From positions 209,980-273,979 of the forward strand of contig JALSRK010000076.1 of NCBI GenBank assembly GCA_026984795.1: DNA of 64,000 nucleotides. Direction: 5' to 3'. The position numbers and the translations under genes were made by a program. Positions 8,756 to 17,088 of the stretch are shown here, in pieces (within the stretch, counting starts at the first letter, position 1; the number at the start of each line of letters is the position of its first letter). Origin of the DNA: Solibacteraceae bacterium (GTDB lineage Bacteria > Acidobacteriota > Terriglobia > Bryobacterales > Bryobacteraceae). The notes under the pieces were generated by a model that worked only from the letters and a program-made list of their open reading frames with translations, made no database searches and had not been told where the DNA came from.

Positions 8756-9529
8756 TCAGATGGTCATGGCCATGAAGCCGCCGTCCACCCGGACGATCGC
8801 TCCGGTGACGAAAGAGGCAGCTTTGTCGGACGCCAGGAAGATCGTGACGCCGACGAGCTCCGACGGTTCGCCGAAACGGTTCATCGGCGTGTGCTTCATG
8901 ATCTGTTCCACCCGCTCCGGCGTCAGCACCTTGCGGTTCTGCTCGGCGGGGAAGAAGCCCGGCAGGATCGCGTTTACCCGCACCTTGTAAGGCGCGAACT
9001 CCCGGGCCAGGAACATCGTAATCTGGTTCACCCCTCCCTTGGCTACGCTGTAGGTGAACACCTTCGATAGCGGCGGGCCCGAAGAGGCCGAGGAGATGTT
9101 GATGATCGACCCGCCCCGGCCGGCTTCCACCATTTGCTTCCCGAACACTTGGCACGCCAGGAAGACGCTTTTGAGATCCACGTCCAGGATCTTGTGCCAC
9201 TCCTCTTCCGTGATCTCGAAAAACGGCGTCGCCGAGTTGATGCCCGCGGCGTTGATCAGGATATCCACGTGGCCGAATTCTTTCAGGATCGCCTCCAGCG
9301 CACTCTCCAGCTCATCCCGGCGCGTGGCGTCCACTTTCAGGGCCTGGGCGCGCCGGCCCAGAGACCGCACCGCCTCGGCCTTTTTTTCCGCGTTTTCCAG
9401 ATTGAAATCGAGAACGCTCACGTCCGCGCCCGCCGAGGCCAACCCCAGGGCCATCTCGCCGGCCAGGACGCCTCCGCCCCCGATCACGGCGGCGACTTTG
9501 TCGTTTAACGAAAACAGATCTTCATACAT
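8756..9529 (-). CDS. SDR-family oxidoreductase (D-mannonate/gluconate dehydrogenase-like)
   Basis: A 257-residue classical short-chain dehydrogenase/reductase. The Rossmann motif is AVIGGGGVLAGEMALGLA, with Gly-Gly-Gly in place of the usual TGGxxGIG. D41 follows at the end of strand two (SVLDFN) and favours NAD. NAAG is at 93-96, and the catalytic residues are N117-region, S147, Y160 and K164 (YSVAK). The C-terminus has the LPGFF...E substrate loop and the GAIVRVDGGF ending. The closest style is the fructuronate/D-mannonate oxidoreductase group, but that substrate is inference. The gene is preceded by AGGAG 12 bases before the ATG and stands alone. Confidence 0.9.
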   Translation of the reverse strand: MYEDLFSLNDKVAAVIGGGGVLAGEMALGLASAGADVSVLDFNLENAEKKAEAVRSLGRRAQALKVDATRRDELESALEAILKEFGHVDILINAAGINSATPFFEITEEEWHKILDVDLKSVFLACQVFGKQMVEAGRGGSIINISSASSGPPLSKVFTYSVAKGGVNQITMFLAREFAPYKVRVNAILPGFFPAEQNRKVLTPERVEQIMKHTPMNRFGEPSELVGVTIFLASDKAASFVTGAIVRVDGGFMAMTI

Positions 9530-9717
9530 GAACTTCTTGCCACTCCTCGTGTCTGTTGTATCACGACCAGGGGGCCCGCTTTGCGGGTCGGTTCTGCTTC
9601 CCCGGGACGCCCCGGCGGTACTAGAGCACGGTGGCTCGTTGGTACCGCAACTGGTTCAGGGATAGTACTCTTGCCGCTTCCAGGTAGAGGTCTGACACTG
9701 GTAGATAGCACGAGGCC

Positions 9718-11658
9718 ATGAAGCGGACCGACCTCGAGTTCTGGCGCGCGCGGGAAGTGGCGCGCCTGCTCGCGCTGGTGGAGGGCGAGCGGCGCTACTA
9801 TCAGGAAATCCTTGCCGCTCTTCCGGTTGGCGTCGCCGTCCTCGACGCCCGCCTCGGCTTCCTCATGGCCAACCGCTCTTTCCGCGCCATCTTCGGTCTC
9901 GCCGGCGAAGGGCTGGCGCGGGCGCGGCTGGAAGACTTCTTCCCCGCCGGCGAGGTTCCGGCTTGGGCCCGGCAGGTGCTCGAGAGTGGATCGCCGAGAG
10001 TGAATGTTCGCATCGACTACCCGGTCGAGGAACGGACCAGGCCTTTGCTCGTTTCTTTGCTGCCGTTCCGGAGCTGGGACGAGGACGCCGCCCCCGAACT
10101 TCTGCTGGTGGTCTTCGACGCCGAAACCGGGAGCGGGGCGGCCGCCGCCTGCGCTGCGGTCCATCCTCTGCTTCGCTCGGTGGACGCGGTCATCTGGGAG
10201 AAGGATCCCGACACGCTGGGATTCACCCATCTGAGCGGGCCGGCCGAGGCGGTGCTCGGTTATCCGGCGGAGGCGTGGCTGGCCTCGCCCGCGTTCTTCA
10301 CCGAACGGATTCATCCCGAGGACCGCGATTGGGTTGCAGCGTTCTATCGCGCCTCGCTTGCGAGCCGGGACCGGCGCAGTTGCGAGTACCGTTTGCAGGC
10401 CGCCGCCGGGCGCACCATCTGGGTGTGCGATGTCTTCCGCGCCCTTGGCGGCGAATCCGGAAAGCCTCTGAAACTCGCCGGCGTCACTACCGAGATCACC
10501 CAGCGGAAGCTGCTCGAGGAGCAACTCATCCGGAGCGAACGGCTGGCGGCTCTGAACCGGATGGCGGGCCGGGTGACGCACGAGTGCAACAATCTGCTGA
10601 TGATTGCCGGCGGCTACAGCGAGGACCTGCTTGCCAACCTGCCCCCGGAGAGCCCGCTCCGGGAGAACGTCGAGCAGATCGTCGGGGCGACCGACAGACT
10701 CTCCCGCTTCACGGGCGAGCTCTTACGGTTCGTCCGCCGGCCGGAACTCGCGCCGGAACCCATTGAAGTCAATGCCTTCCTCGGCAAACTCGAGAACGCG
10801 GTCCGCCGGCGGCTCGGCGAGCGCATCGGCCTCGAACTGCGTCTGGCGCCCGAGGCCGGGAAGGTCAGCGCCGATCCGCAAGCGCTCGGCGACGTGATTC
10901 TGACTTTCGCCGCCCGGGCGCGAGAGGCGATGCCCGGGGGCGGACGGTGGGTGGTGGAGACCCTCCAGGCTGAAGTCGCCCACGCGGCGCCGCCCGGAGC
11001 CGGGATGCTGAAACCCGGCGTGTACATCGGCATCGCGCTGACCGATACGGGAGCTCCTCCTGGGGACGAGCCCCGCCGCAGCCTGTTCGATCCGGCTGTC
11101 GGCGAAGAGCGGCCAGGTCCCGACTTGGCCGCCGCCTACCGGGTGGTGAAACAGCTCGGCGGCGAAATCGAGGTGGAGGCTTCCGTGGAAGGCGGAACCC
11201 GGTTCACCATCCTGCTGCCGGCTGTCGAACCGGCCCCTGCCGCCGGGGCGGTAGCCGCAGAGCCCTCCGAGGCGCCGCAAGCTCCTCCTCCCAGGACCGT
11301 GCTCTTGGCCGAAGACGAAGAGGGGATCCGGAAACTGGTCGCCCGGTTCCTGCGCAAGCAGGGATTCGAGGTCCTCGAGGCGCCCAGCGGCGAGGAGGCC
11401 CTTCGGCTGGCCGAATCCCGCGAAACCCCGATCGACCTGCTTGTCGCCGATATCCAGCTCGGCGGCCTCCGGGGCGATGAACTGGCCCGTCGGCTCCAGG
11501 TCCGCCGGCCCGAGACTAAGGTGTTGCTCGTCTCCGGCTATACGGGCGACGAGCTGGACCGCAGCTTCGCCTTGCCGGAAGGGGCGGAGTTCCTCGAGAA
11601 GCCGTTCTCGCTCACCAAACTGCTCGAGAAGGTCCGGTCTCTTCTCGCGCCCCGTTGA
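9718..11658 (+). CDS. PAS-PAS hybrid histidine kinase with degenerate ATP-binding boxes and receiver
   Basis: A 646-residue soluble sensor. PAS 1 covers about 28-135, PAS 2 about 150-265 (ending in the PAC motif VTTEITQRKLLEEQL), a DHp helix about 270-340, an HATPase-like domain 345-502 and a receiver 526-644. The H-box is RVTHECNNLL with H288. The N-box is damaged: the two conserved Asn are T396 and R400 (ILTFAARAREAMPGGG), and the G1 box reads DTGAPPGDEP instead of DTGxGI. The receiver looks intact (E532 D533, phospho-acceptor D578, S606, K628). PAS 1 is clearly related to the PAS domain encoded at 31928-32716. It probably binds ATP poorly and may work as a phospho-relay or pseudo-kinase. 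Confidence 0.88.
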   Translation: MKRTDLEFWRAREVARLLALVEGERRYYQEILAALPVGVAVLDARLGFLMANRSFRAIFGLAGEGLARARLEDFFPAGEVPAWARQVLESGSPRVNVRIDYPVEERTRPLLVSLLPFRSWDEDAAPELLLVVFDAETGSGAAAACAAVHPLLRSVDAVIWEKDPDTLGFTHLSGPAEAVLGYPAEAWLASPAFFTERIHPEDRDWVAAFYRASLASRDRRSCEYRLQAAAGRTIWVCDVFRALGGESGKPLKLAGVTTEITQRKLLEEQLIRSERLAALNRMAGRVTHECNNLLMIAGGYSEDLLANLPPESPLRENVEQIVGATDRLSRFTGELLRFVRRPELAPEPIEVNAFLGKLENAVRRRLGERIGLELRLAPEAGKVSADPQALGDVILTFAARAREAMPGGGRWVVETLQAEVAHAAPPGAGMLKPGVYIGIALTDTGAPPGDEPRRSLFDPAVGEERPGPDLAAAYRVVKQLGGEIEVEASVEGGTRFTILLPAVEPAPAAGAVAAEPSEAPQAPPPRTVLLAEDEEGIRKLVARFLRKQGFEVLEAPSGEEALRLAESRETPIDLLVADIQLGGLRGDELARRLQVRRPETKVLLVSGYTGDELDRSFALPEGAEFLEKPFSLTKLLEKVRSLLAPR

Positions 11659-11916
11659 GAGCGGCGCGGCTGCGGCAGAAAGCCCGGTCCAGCGTCGATT
11701 CGGTGCGCTAACCGTTGGCGCTGTAATCAGTTAACCAGCTCGAGAGGCCGCCTGGCCCGGACTGTGCCTTAGAACTGTGGTAGGGGCGGGCGGCGCCTTC
11801 ACCGGTTGCTGTCCGAATGTTGGCTGGTGGACCCGGGAACTCGGGAAGCGCCCGGCCATCACAGTGAGCGGCAGACGGAACATGGCGGAATCGGCGTACT
11901 GCGCCCGGCGCCCGGG

Positions 11917-12828
11917 TTACGACACGACGCCGGCGACTTCGAGCAAGCTGGCAGGCGGCAGCAGCACGCCTAGCAAAAGTTTCAGGAACACCAGCAGGAT
12001 CAGCGTGGCGAGCAACGCCATCAATTTCTGGCCGCTCACCAGCCGGCTTAGGCGGGCGCCGAGTTGCGCGCCGACCGTCGAACCGACGGCCAACAGCAGC
12101 ACCAGTACGATGTCCACCGTGTGGTTTTCCTGCGCTTGTAACATGGCCACGCCTGAGCAGGTGACCAGGATCTGGAACAGATCCGTCCCCACCGCGACGT
12201 GAACCGGCATGCCCAGCAGGTAGACCATCATCGGCACCATCATGAAACCGCCGCCCACACCCATGATGGCCGTCAAAGTTCCCACCGCCATGCCCATCAA
12301 AAAGGGGATATATACCGGCTGGCGGATCCCGGAACGGGAGAAGGTGGCCTGTAGAGGCAACCGGGCGAACAAACGCCCGTGCACCCGGCCGGCGCTCTCT
12401 TGCAAAGACTTTCGGCGGTGGGAAAGCACTGAGCGGACGAAGATCATCGTCCCAACAGTGCCCAGCAGCACGAGGTAGGCAAGGATGATGAGCAGATCCG
12501 CATTTCCGAGCAGCCGCAGAACGTGGATCAGATGGACGCCCACCGCGGCTCCGAGCAGACCTCCGGGCACGACCAGTGCGCCGAGCTTCGCATCGACGTG
12601 GCCGAGGCGAAAATGGGCGGCGGCCCCCGACGAGGAAGTGGCGATGATGGCCGTGGCTCCGGAGGCGGTGGCCACGGTCGGAGGGATGCCGAGCATGATG
12701 AGGGTGGGGGATTGCAAGAACCCGCCGCCGACGCCGAGCAATCCGGAAAGCGTCCCCACCAACAGCCCGAGTCCGATGAGGACAGGCAGGCTGAAGCTCA
12801 GGCCCGCCACTGGGAGCAACACTGACAT
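11917..12828 (-). CDS. TauE/SafE-family permease, copy B
   Basis: A 303-residue membrane permease with two TauE/SafE halves, each carrying the Gly-rich motif GVGGGF (LSGLLGVGGGFLQSP and TAIMGVGGGFMMVP). Family members export sulfite, sulfoacetate or related organosulfur anions; the substrate here is unknown. I chose the ATG of MSVLLPVAG rather than one 45 bases upstream because the upstream ATG falls inside the -10 box, and because this start gives exactly the same length as the neighbouring copy. By hand alignment the copies differ at about 36 of 303 positions, mostly in the central loop. About eight to nine membrane helices are visible. Confidence 0.9.
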   Translation of the reverse strand: MSVLLPVAGLSFSLPVLIGLGLLVGTLSGLLGVGGGFLQSPTLIMLGIPPTVATASGATAIIATSSSGAAAHFRLGHVDAKLGALVVPGGLLGAAVGVHLIHVLRLLGNADLLIILAYLVLLGTVGTMIFVRSVLSHRRKSLQESAGRVHGRLFARLPLQATFSRSGIRQPVYIPFLMGMAVGTLTAIMGVGGGFMMVPMMVYLLGMPVHVAVGTDLFQILVTCSGVAMLQAQENHTVDIVLVLLLAVGSTVGAQLGARLSRLVSGQKLMALLATLILLVFLKLLLGVLLPPASLLEVAGVVS

Positions 12829-12872
12829 CGTCCCACCACTGCTCGCGCCGTTCCGGCGCGAATCTGACATCA

Positions 12873-12902
12873 ATTATACGTTTCCGCCGCCGAGAGTTAC
12901 AA
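12873..12902 (-). promoter_or_regulatory. Sigma-70-type promoter of TauE/SafE copy B
   Basis: On the minus strand TTGTAA (12897-12902) is followed after 18 bases by a perfect TATAAT (12873-12878), which would start the transcript about 38-40 bases before the ATG at 12828. The other 319-base spacer sequence, 12829-13147, between the two permease copies shows no gene or repeat that I can support. Confidence 0.6.
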
Positions 12903-13147
12903 CGCGGCCGGAATCCGTATCTCGCGGCAAGGGTGGGCCCGGTCGGTGGACACGGTGCAAACAGCGGCTTCTGCGCGGAAGGGCGTCGGGACGGCCGCGC
13001 CACGTCGCGCAGCGCCTCCCGATGGGGTTCTCCGGACGTTTCTTCGAAAAGCAGCCCCCCGGGGCAGTCCCTGTGACGTCGGGTGATCATCCGCGTGGTT
13101 CCCCGGGCTGCTCCGCGCCGCCGGGATCTCCCGCCGCGATGTCGCGA

Positions 13148-14059
13148 TCACGAGACGACACCGGCGACTTCAAGCAGACTGGCGGGCGGCAGCAGAACGC
13201 CCAGCAACAACTTCAGGAAGACCAGCAGCATCAGCGTGGCGAGCAGCATCATCAACTTCTGTCCGCTGGCGAGCCGGCTCAGCCGGGCGCCAAGCTGGGC
13301 GCCGCCCGTCGAGCCCAGCGCCAGCAGCAGCACCAACACAATGTCGACGGTGTGGTTTTCTTGAGCCTGCAGCATCGCTACGCCCGAACAGGTGACCAGG
13401 ATCTGGAACAAGCTCGTCCCCACGGCGACGTGGACGGGCATACCCAGCAGGTAGACCATCATCGGCACCATCACGAAGCCGCCGCCGACCCCCATGGTGG
13501 CCGTCAGGGTACCGACGGCCGCGCCCATCAAGAACGGTATGTATACCGGCTGGCGGATCCCGGAATGGGGGAACGTCATTTGCAGCGGCAACCGGTCGAA
13601 GAGATGGCCGTGCGGCTGACCGGCACCGGCTTCTGCGGGCTGCCGGCCGTGAGAGAAGACTGACCGGACGAATACCATGATTCCCACCGTGCCCAGGAGC
13701 ACGAGATAGGCGAGAATGATGAGCAAGTTTGCATCTCCGAGCAGCCGTAGCACGTGGATCAGGTGGACGCCCGCCGCGGCTCCTAGCAAACCCCCGGGCA
13801 CAAGCAATGCGCCCAGCTTGGCATCGACGTGGCCGAGGCGGAAGTGGGCGGCAGTCCCCGATGAGGAGGTGGCGATCATCGCCGTGGCTCCGGAAGCGGT
13901 GGCCACCGTCGGCGGGATGCCGAGCATGATCAGCGCCGGTGACTGCAAGAATCCGCCACCCACCCCCAGCAGTCCGGACAGCGTCCCTACCAGCAGCCCG
14001 AGTCCAACGAGGACCGGCAGACTGATGCTCAAGCCCGCCACTGGGAGTAAGACCGCCAT
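13148..14059 (-). CDS. TauE/SafE-family permease, copy A
   Basis: A 303-residue TauE/SafE permease, the upstream member of a tandem pair. It has the same two GVGGGF motifs and the same ends (starts MAVLLPVAGLS, ends LEVAGVVS) as the downstream copy, and aligns to it without gaps. Differences cluster in the central hydrophilic loop of about residues 135-170 (for example GRQPAEAGAGQPHG against RRKSLQESAGRVHG), which suggests that the membrane core and any substrate path are shared. It has its own -10 box, so both copies can be expressed separately. Family members export sulfur-containing anions; the true substrate is not visible. Confidence 0.9.
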   Translation of the reverse strand: MAVLLPVAGLSISLPVLVGLGLLVGTLSGLLGVGGGFLQSPALIMLGIPPTVATASGATAMIATSSSGTAAHFRLGHVDAKLGALLVPGGLLGAAAGVHLIHVLRLLGDANLLIILAYLVLLGTVGIMVFVRSVFSHGRQPAEAGAGQPHGHLFDRLPLQMTFPHSGIRQPVYIPFLMGAAVGTLTATMGVGGGFVMVPMMVYLLGMPVHVAVGTSLFQILVTCSGVAMLQAQENHTVDIVLVLLLALGSTGGAQLGARLSRLASGQKLMMLLATLMLLVFLKLLLGVLLPPASLLEVAGVVS

Positions 14060-14100
14060 GGTCCCCTCCGCTTCGCACGGCGCTGTGGCGCCCCACGTCG

Positions 14101-14106
14101 ATTATA
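14101..14106 (-). promoter_or_regulatory. -10 box of TauE/SafE copy A
   Basis: A perfect TATAAT on the minus strand, preceded by CG exactly as in the other copy, 42 bases before the start codon. No good -35 element is found at 16-18 bases upstream (GGGTCC region), so activation or an extended -10 may be needed. Confidence 0.45.
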
Positions 14107-14484
14107 CGCCTCGGTGGCCCTCGTGGACCCTTTGTTGTGCCCCTTCGGCCGCTTGCGCCGACGGCGGTCCGTCGGGGCTTTCTTTCTTTGCCGCTCCGAA
14201 GCTGTTTGCTGGCCGTGGTTTCGCCAGCAGTTCGCAGGAGCGTAGTACGGGCCGCCGGTGACGGCTGGCGGGCAGCAGGCGTCACGCATCTCTCCATCGT
14301 ACAGAAAACAAACAACTTATAAGTTTCACCGCTTGCTTGCTCTCAACTGCCACAGCCGTCACGCGGCGCTCGCTGGCCCTGGTGGCGTGGTGGCCGTCGG
14401 CTGCCGGGAACCCGGGGCGTGGAAAGATAATGAGTCAATGGCTCGGCGGAATCCGTATACCAGAATGAGGGAACCAAGGACGGG
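14107..14484. other. Intergenic stretch with 12-bp palindrome
   Basis: This 378-base gap separates the divergent TauE/SafE permease and ECF sigma genes. It holds a perfect 12-bp palindrome AACTTATAAGTT at 14314-14325 inside a short A+T-rich island that stands out from its surroundings; an operator or promoter spot is possible. TATACC at 14456-14461 could be a -10 for the sigma gene but has no good -35. I see no gene here. Confidence 0.45.
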
Positions 14485-15066
14485 ATGGGCGGCGTGACGC
14501 TGACACAGCTTCCGGCAGCGGCGCTGGGCTCGCACGAGGAGACCGGCTTCGCCGATCTCGTGCGCCGGCACCAGGCAATGGTCTACTCGATCGCCTACCA
14601 TTTCCTGGGCGACCCGGCCCTGGCTGAAGAGCTGGCCCAGGACGTCTTCCTGCAGCTCTTCCACCACCTGCCGCGGCTCGAGTCGCCGCGGCACGCGGCG
14701 AACTGGTTGCGCCGCGTCGCCTGCCACCGGGCCATTGACTTCGCCCGCAAGCGTTCGCTGGTCCGCGAAGTGGATCTGGGGTCAGTTCCGGAACCGTCGA
14801 TTGCGGCCGCTGAACCCGATCCACTGCTCAACGAGAAGCTGCGGCGGCTGGTGGCCTCGCTCCCGGAGAAACAACGGCTCCTGGTGATCCTCCGCTATCA
14901 GGAGGAGATGGAACCGCGGGAGATCGCCGAGGTCTTGAAAATGAGGCTGCCGACGGTCCGAACGCAGTTGTCCCGTGCGTTGGCGCTGCTTCGGAAAAAG
15001 GCCGGCGAGCTGTTCGGCGCCGGTGGATTTCGAGAGCCGGCGCGGCAGGGCAGGGAGGTGGATTGA
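14485..15066 (+). CDS. ECF-type RNA polymerase sigma factor
   Basis: A 193-residue sigma-70-family factor with only regions 2 and 4. Region 2 covers about residues 22-95 (FADLVRRHQAMVYSIAYHFL, then the DPALAEELAQDVFLQLF core and NWLRRVACHRAIDFARKR). Region 4 covers 113-168 (LPEKQRLLVILRYQEEMEPREIAEVLKM...VRTQLSRALALLRKK). AAGGA lies 5 bases before the ATG. Its stop codon shares one base with the start of the next gene, whose short membrane product is the likely anti-sigma factor. Its regulon is probably this cluster itself, but no clear GGAAC/GTC promoter with the usual spacing was found nearby, so autoregulation is not shown. Confidence 0.93.
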   Translation: MGGVTLTQLPAAALGSHEETGFADLVRRHQAMVYSIAYHFLGDPALAEELAQDVFLQLFHHLPRLESPRHAANWLRRVACHRAIDFARKRSLVREVDLGSVPEPSIAAAEPDPLLNEKLRRLVASLPEKQRLLVILRYQEEMEPREIAEVLKMRLPTVRTQLSRALALLRKKAGELFGAGGFREPARQGREVD

Positions 15067-15422
15067 TGGATCGCTTCGAGAGACAGCTCCATCAGGCGCT
15101 GCGGCGGGTCGATCCGCCGCCCGGATTCGCCGAGGCGGTGATCGGACGGGCTGCCGCGGAGCCCAAACCAGGCCGTTGGCGGGGTCTCGCCGGGATCTTT
15201 CAGATGCCCGCGCGGCGATGGGCCGTCGCTACGGTCGCCGGCCTGGTGCTGTTGGCCGGCATCGGCTACGAGCGGGAAATGCGCCGGCGCCAGGGCGAGT
15301 TGGCCAGCCGCCAGGTGATCGAGGCGCTCGAGATAACCGCCGAACAGTTCCAGATCGCGCGGCGGCACGTCCAGCGGCTCAGTGCGGTCTGGGAAACTGC
15401 CGGAGAAGGGAGTCAGCAATGA
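15066..15422 (+). CDS. Short single-pass membrane protein, likely anti-sigma factor
   Basis: A 118-residue protein beginning MDRFERQLHQALRRVDPPPGFAEAVIGRA, a pattern common at the N-terminus of anti-sigma or anti-sigma-associated proteins. One membrane helix is at about residues 51-68 (RRWAVATVAGLVLLAGIGY). A short amphipathic tail follows (about 70-110). It lacks the zinc-binding His-x3-Cys-x2-Cys motif of ZAS anti-sigma factors. The ATG overlaps the sigma gene's TGA by one base and its own stop overlaps the next gene's ATG by four, so the three are translationally coupled. The anti-sigma role is inferred from position and topology only. Confidence 0.75.
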   Translation: MDRFERQLHQALRRVDPPPGFAEAVIGRAAAEPKPGRWRGLAGIFQMPARRWAVATVAGLVLLAGIGYEREMRRRQGELASRQVIEALEITAEQFQIARRHVQRLSAVWETAGEGSQQ

Positions 15423-15964
15423 AACAATCCATCCTGTTTCTGGCGTTGGCCGGGGCCGTCTGGGCCGCGCCGCAGGACATCCGCTTCCCCGCCAGCTTCG
15501 AGAAGCTGGCCGAGAAGGCGGAAGAAGCGGTGAATATCAACCTCGACGCCGACATGCTCGGTCTGGCGGCGAACTTCCTCTCCGACGGCAAGGCCGACCA
15601 GAAGCAAGTCAAGGAGATCGTCAAGGGCCTGAAGGGGATTTACATCCGGAGCTTCGAGTTTGCCCGGGCGGGCCAATACTCTATGGACGTCGTCGAAGAG
15701 ATCGAAGAACAGCTGAAGCCGCCCGAGTGGGTCCCGGTGATCAGCGTCCAGAGCAAAAAGAGGGGCGGCGACAACGCCCGCATCTACTTCCGCCGGGAGA
15801 ACGGCAAGATCTCCGGCATCACCATCGTCTCGGCGGAGCCCAAACAGCTCACGGTGGTGCACATTATCGGGCTGCTCGAGCCGGGCGACCTGGCGAAGCT
15901 CGGGGGCAACTTCGGCATTCCCGACATGAGTTGGGGACCCGCCGTGAAGGGCGATGAGAAGTGA
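15419..15964 (+). CDS. Exported DUF4252-like protein
   Basis: A 181-residue protein with a signal peptide (MKQSILFLALAGAVWAAPQ, cut after AWA/A-type site). The mature part matches the DUF4252 layout: a first helix pair rich in Leu/Ala (VNINLDADMLGLAANFL), the KEIVKGLKGIYIRSFEF strand, and the later GKISGITIVSAEPKQLTVVHIIGLL strand pair. DUF4252 proteins are often made next to ECF sigma/anti-sigma pairs, where they may take part in signalling. Here it overlaps the anti-sigma-like gene by four bases and is likely in the same transcript. No enzyme motif is seen. Confidence 0.8.
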   Translation: MKQSILFLALAGAVWAAPQDIRFPASFEKLAEKAEEAVNINLDADMLGLAANFLSDGKADQKQVKEIVKGLKGIYIRSFEFARAGQYSMDVVEEIEEQLKPPEWVPVISVQSKKRGGDNARIYFRRENGKISGITIVSAEPKQLTVVHIIGLLEPGDLAKLGGNFGIPDMSWGPAVKGDEK

Positions 15965-16097
15965 GAAAGAGGAGGAGACAGGAGCCGGGGAACGGGTGGG
16001 GCGGCGTCCGGCCGCAACCGGCTTTTCCCTGTTACAACTTCCTGGTATTGTGAAACTAGCGGGCGGCCCGTGGGGCGCGCCTGCGAGGAGGGTGCGC

Positions 16098-17087
16098 ATG
16101 AAAGCGCGGAGTATTCCACTGTCGTGTCTTGGTGTGTTTCTGGTCTCCGGCGCCTTCCTGTTGCCGTCGCTGGCCCAGCAGGCAGGCGAGCAAACGGCTC
16201 GGAAACTGAGTGCCCGGGAGATCTTCTATTCGGCTCCGAAGCTGGCGAAGAAAAAGCCGGCGCGGAAGCCTGCGCCGCCCGTAAAACCACCGGTGGCGAA
16301 ACCCGAGCCCAAGCCGGCGGATACCGGCGTGGACATTGCCGTAACCGCCCCGCCGAAGGTCCAGCCGCCAACGGCGCCTCCGGAGCCCGAGCCGGAACCC
16401 GCGACGCCCGCGGCCCCGCCTCCGGCTGCCGCGCCGGGCGGAGCGCAGTTCGTGCCCGCGTCGTTGAAGGAACCGGCGCCGATCGGGGTCCGCTGCAGCG
16501 TGCTGCGTCGCGTCGGGCCGTCGGAGCTGATCGAGGTCGATCCCGACCAGGTCTTCCGCGCCGGCGACCGCATCAAACTGCGCGTCGAGGCCAACGAAGA
16601 CGGGTATCTCTACATCGTGACGCGCGGCTCCAGCGGCGTCTGGAAGCCATTGTTCCCGTCGCCGCAGATTGCCGGCGGCAACAACTATGTCGAGGCCGGC
16701 CGGACTTATGACATCCCGCCGGGCCATGTCTTCACCTTCGACGAGCAGCCCGGCGAGGAAAAGATCTTCGTCGTCTTCTCGCGGACGCCGGTGACGGACC
16801 TCGAGGCGCTCATCTACGACCTGGGCAAGGGAGGCGGCACGCCGTCGAATGCGCCGAAGCCGGCCAAGCCCGCCGGCGGGGGCAAGATCCTGCTCGCCCA
16901 GAACATGGTCCACATCGAGGATGATCTGGTCAGCCGGCTGCGGAACGCCTACGCCCGCGATCTGATCATCGAGAAGGTCAGCGAGGCCGAGCCCGGGCCG
17001 GAGAAGGAAGCGGCGATCTACGCCGTCTCGACGGCGAGCTCTACCGATTCCCGCGTGGTTCTCGACCTGACCCTGCTGCACCGGTGA
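16098..17087 (+). CDS. Exported DUF4384-domain protein, Pro/Lys-rich linker
   Basis: A 329-residue exported protein. The signal peptide is MKARSIPLSCLGVFLVSGAF...LAQQ. A long low-complexity Pro/Lys/Glu linker (about residues 50-115) would span a periplasmic or cell-wall distance. The DUF4384 domain lies at about 125-240, with the characteristic FRAGDRIKLRVEANEDGYLY and PLFPSPQIAGGNNYVEAG. A C-terminal helical region follows. DUF4384 is best known as a partner domain of caspase-like (peptidase C14) proteins, and such a gene follows two positions downstream. The start at ATG 16098 is chosen because it begins the signal peptide; the frame is open upstream. The next gene starts one base after its stop codon. 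Confidence 0.85.
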   Translation: MKARSIPLSCLGVFLVSGAFLLPSLAQQAGEQTARKLSAREIFYSAPKLAKKKPARKPAPPVKPPVAKPEPKPADTGVDIAVTAPPKVQPPTAPPEPEPEPATPAAPPPAAAPGGAQFVPASLKEPAPIGVRCSVLRRVGPSELIEVDPDQVFRAGDRIKLRVEANEDGYLYIVTRGSSGVWKPLFPSPQIAGGNNYVEAGRTYDIPPGHVFTFDEQPGEEKIFVVFSRTPVTDLEALIYDLGKGGGTPSNAPKPAKPAGGGKILLAQNMVHIEDDLVSRLRNAYARDLIIEKVSEAEPGPEKEAAIYAVSTASSTDSRVVLDLTLLHR

Positions 17088-17088
17088 C

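Noticed and set aside
9574..9590. CCCGC-TTT-GCGGG hairpin after the SDR start region
   Set aside because: There is no T-run, and its place, upstream of two divergent genes, is wrong for a terminator.
14407..14436. GGAAC ... GTC as an ECF-type promoter of the sigma gene
   Set aside because: The distance between the two boxes is 22 bases, whereas ECF promoters have about 16-17; too weak to claim autoregulation.
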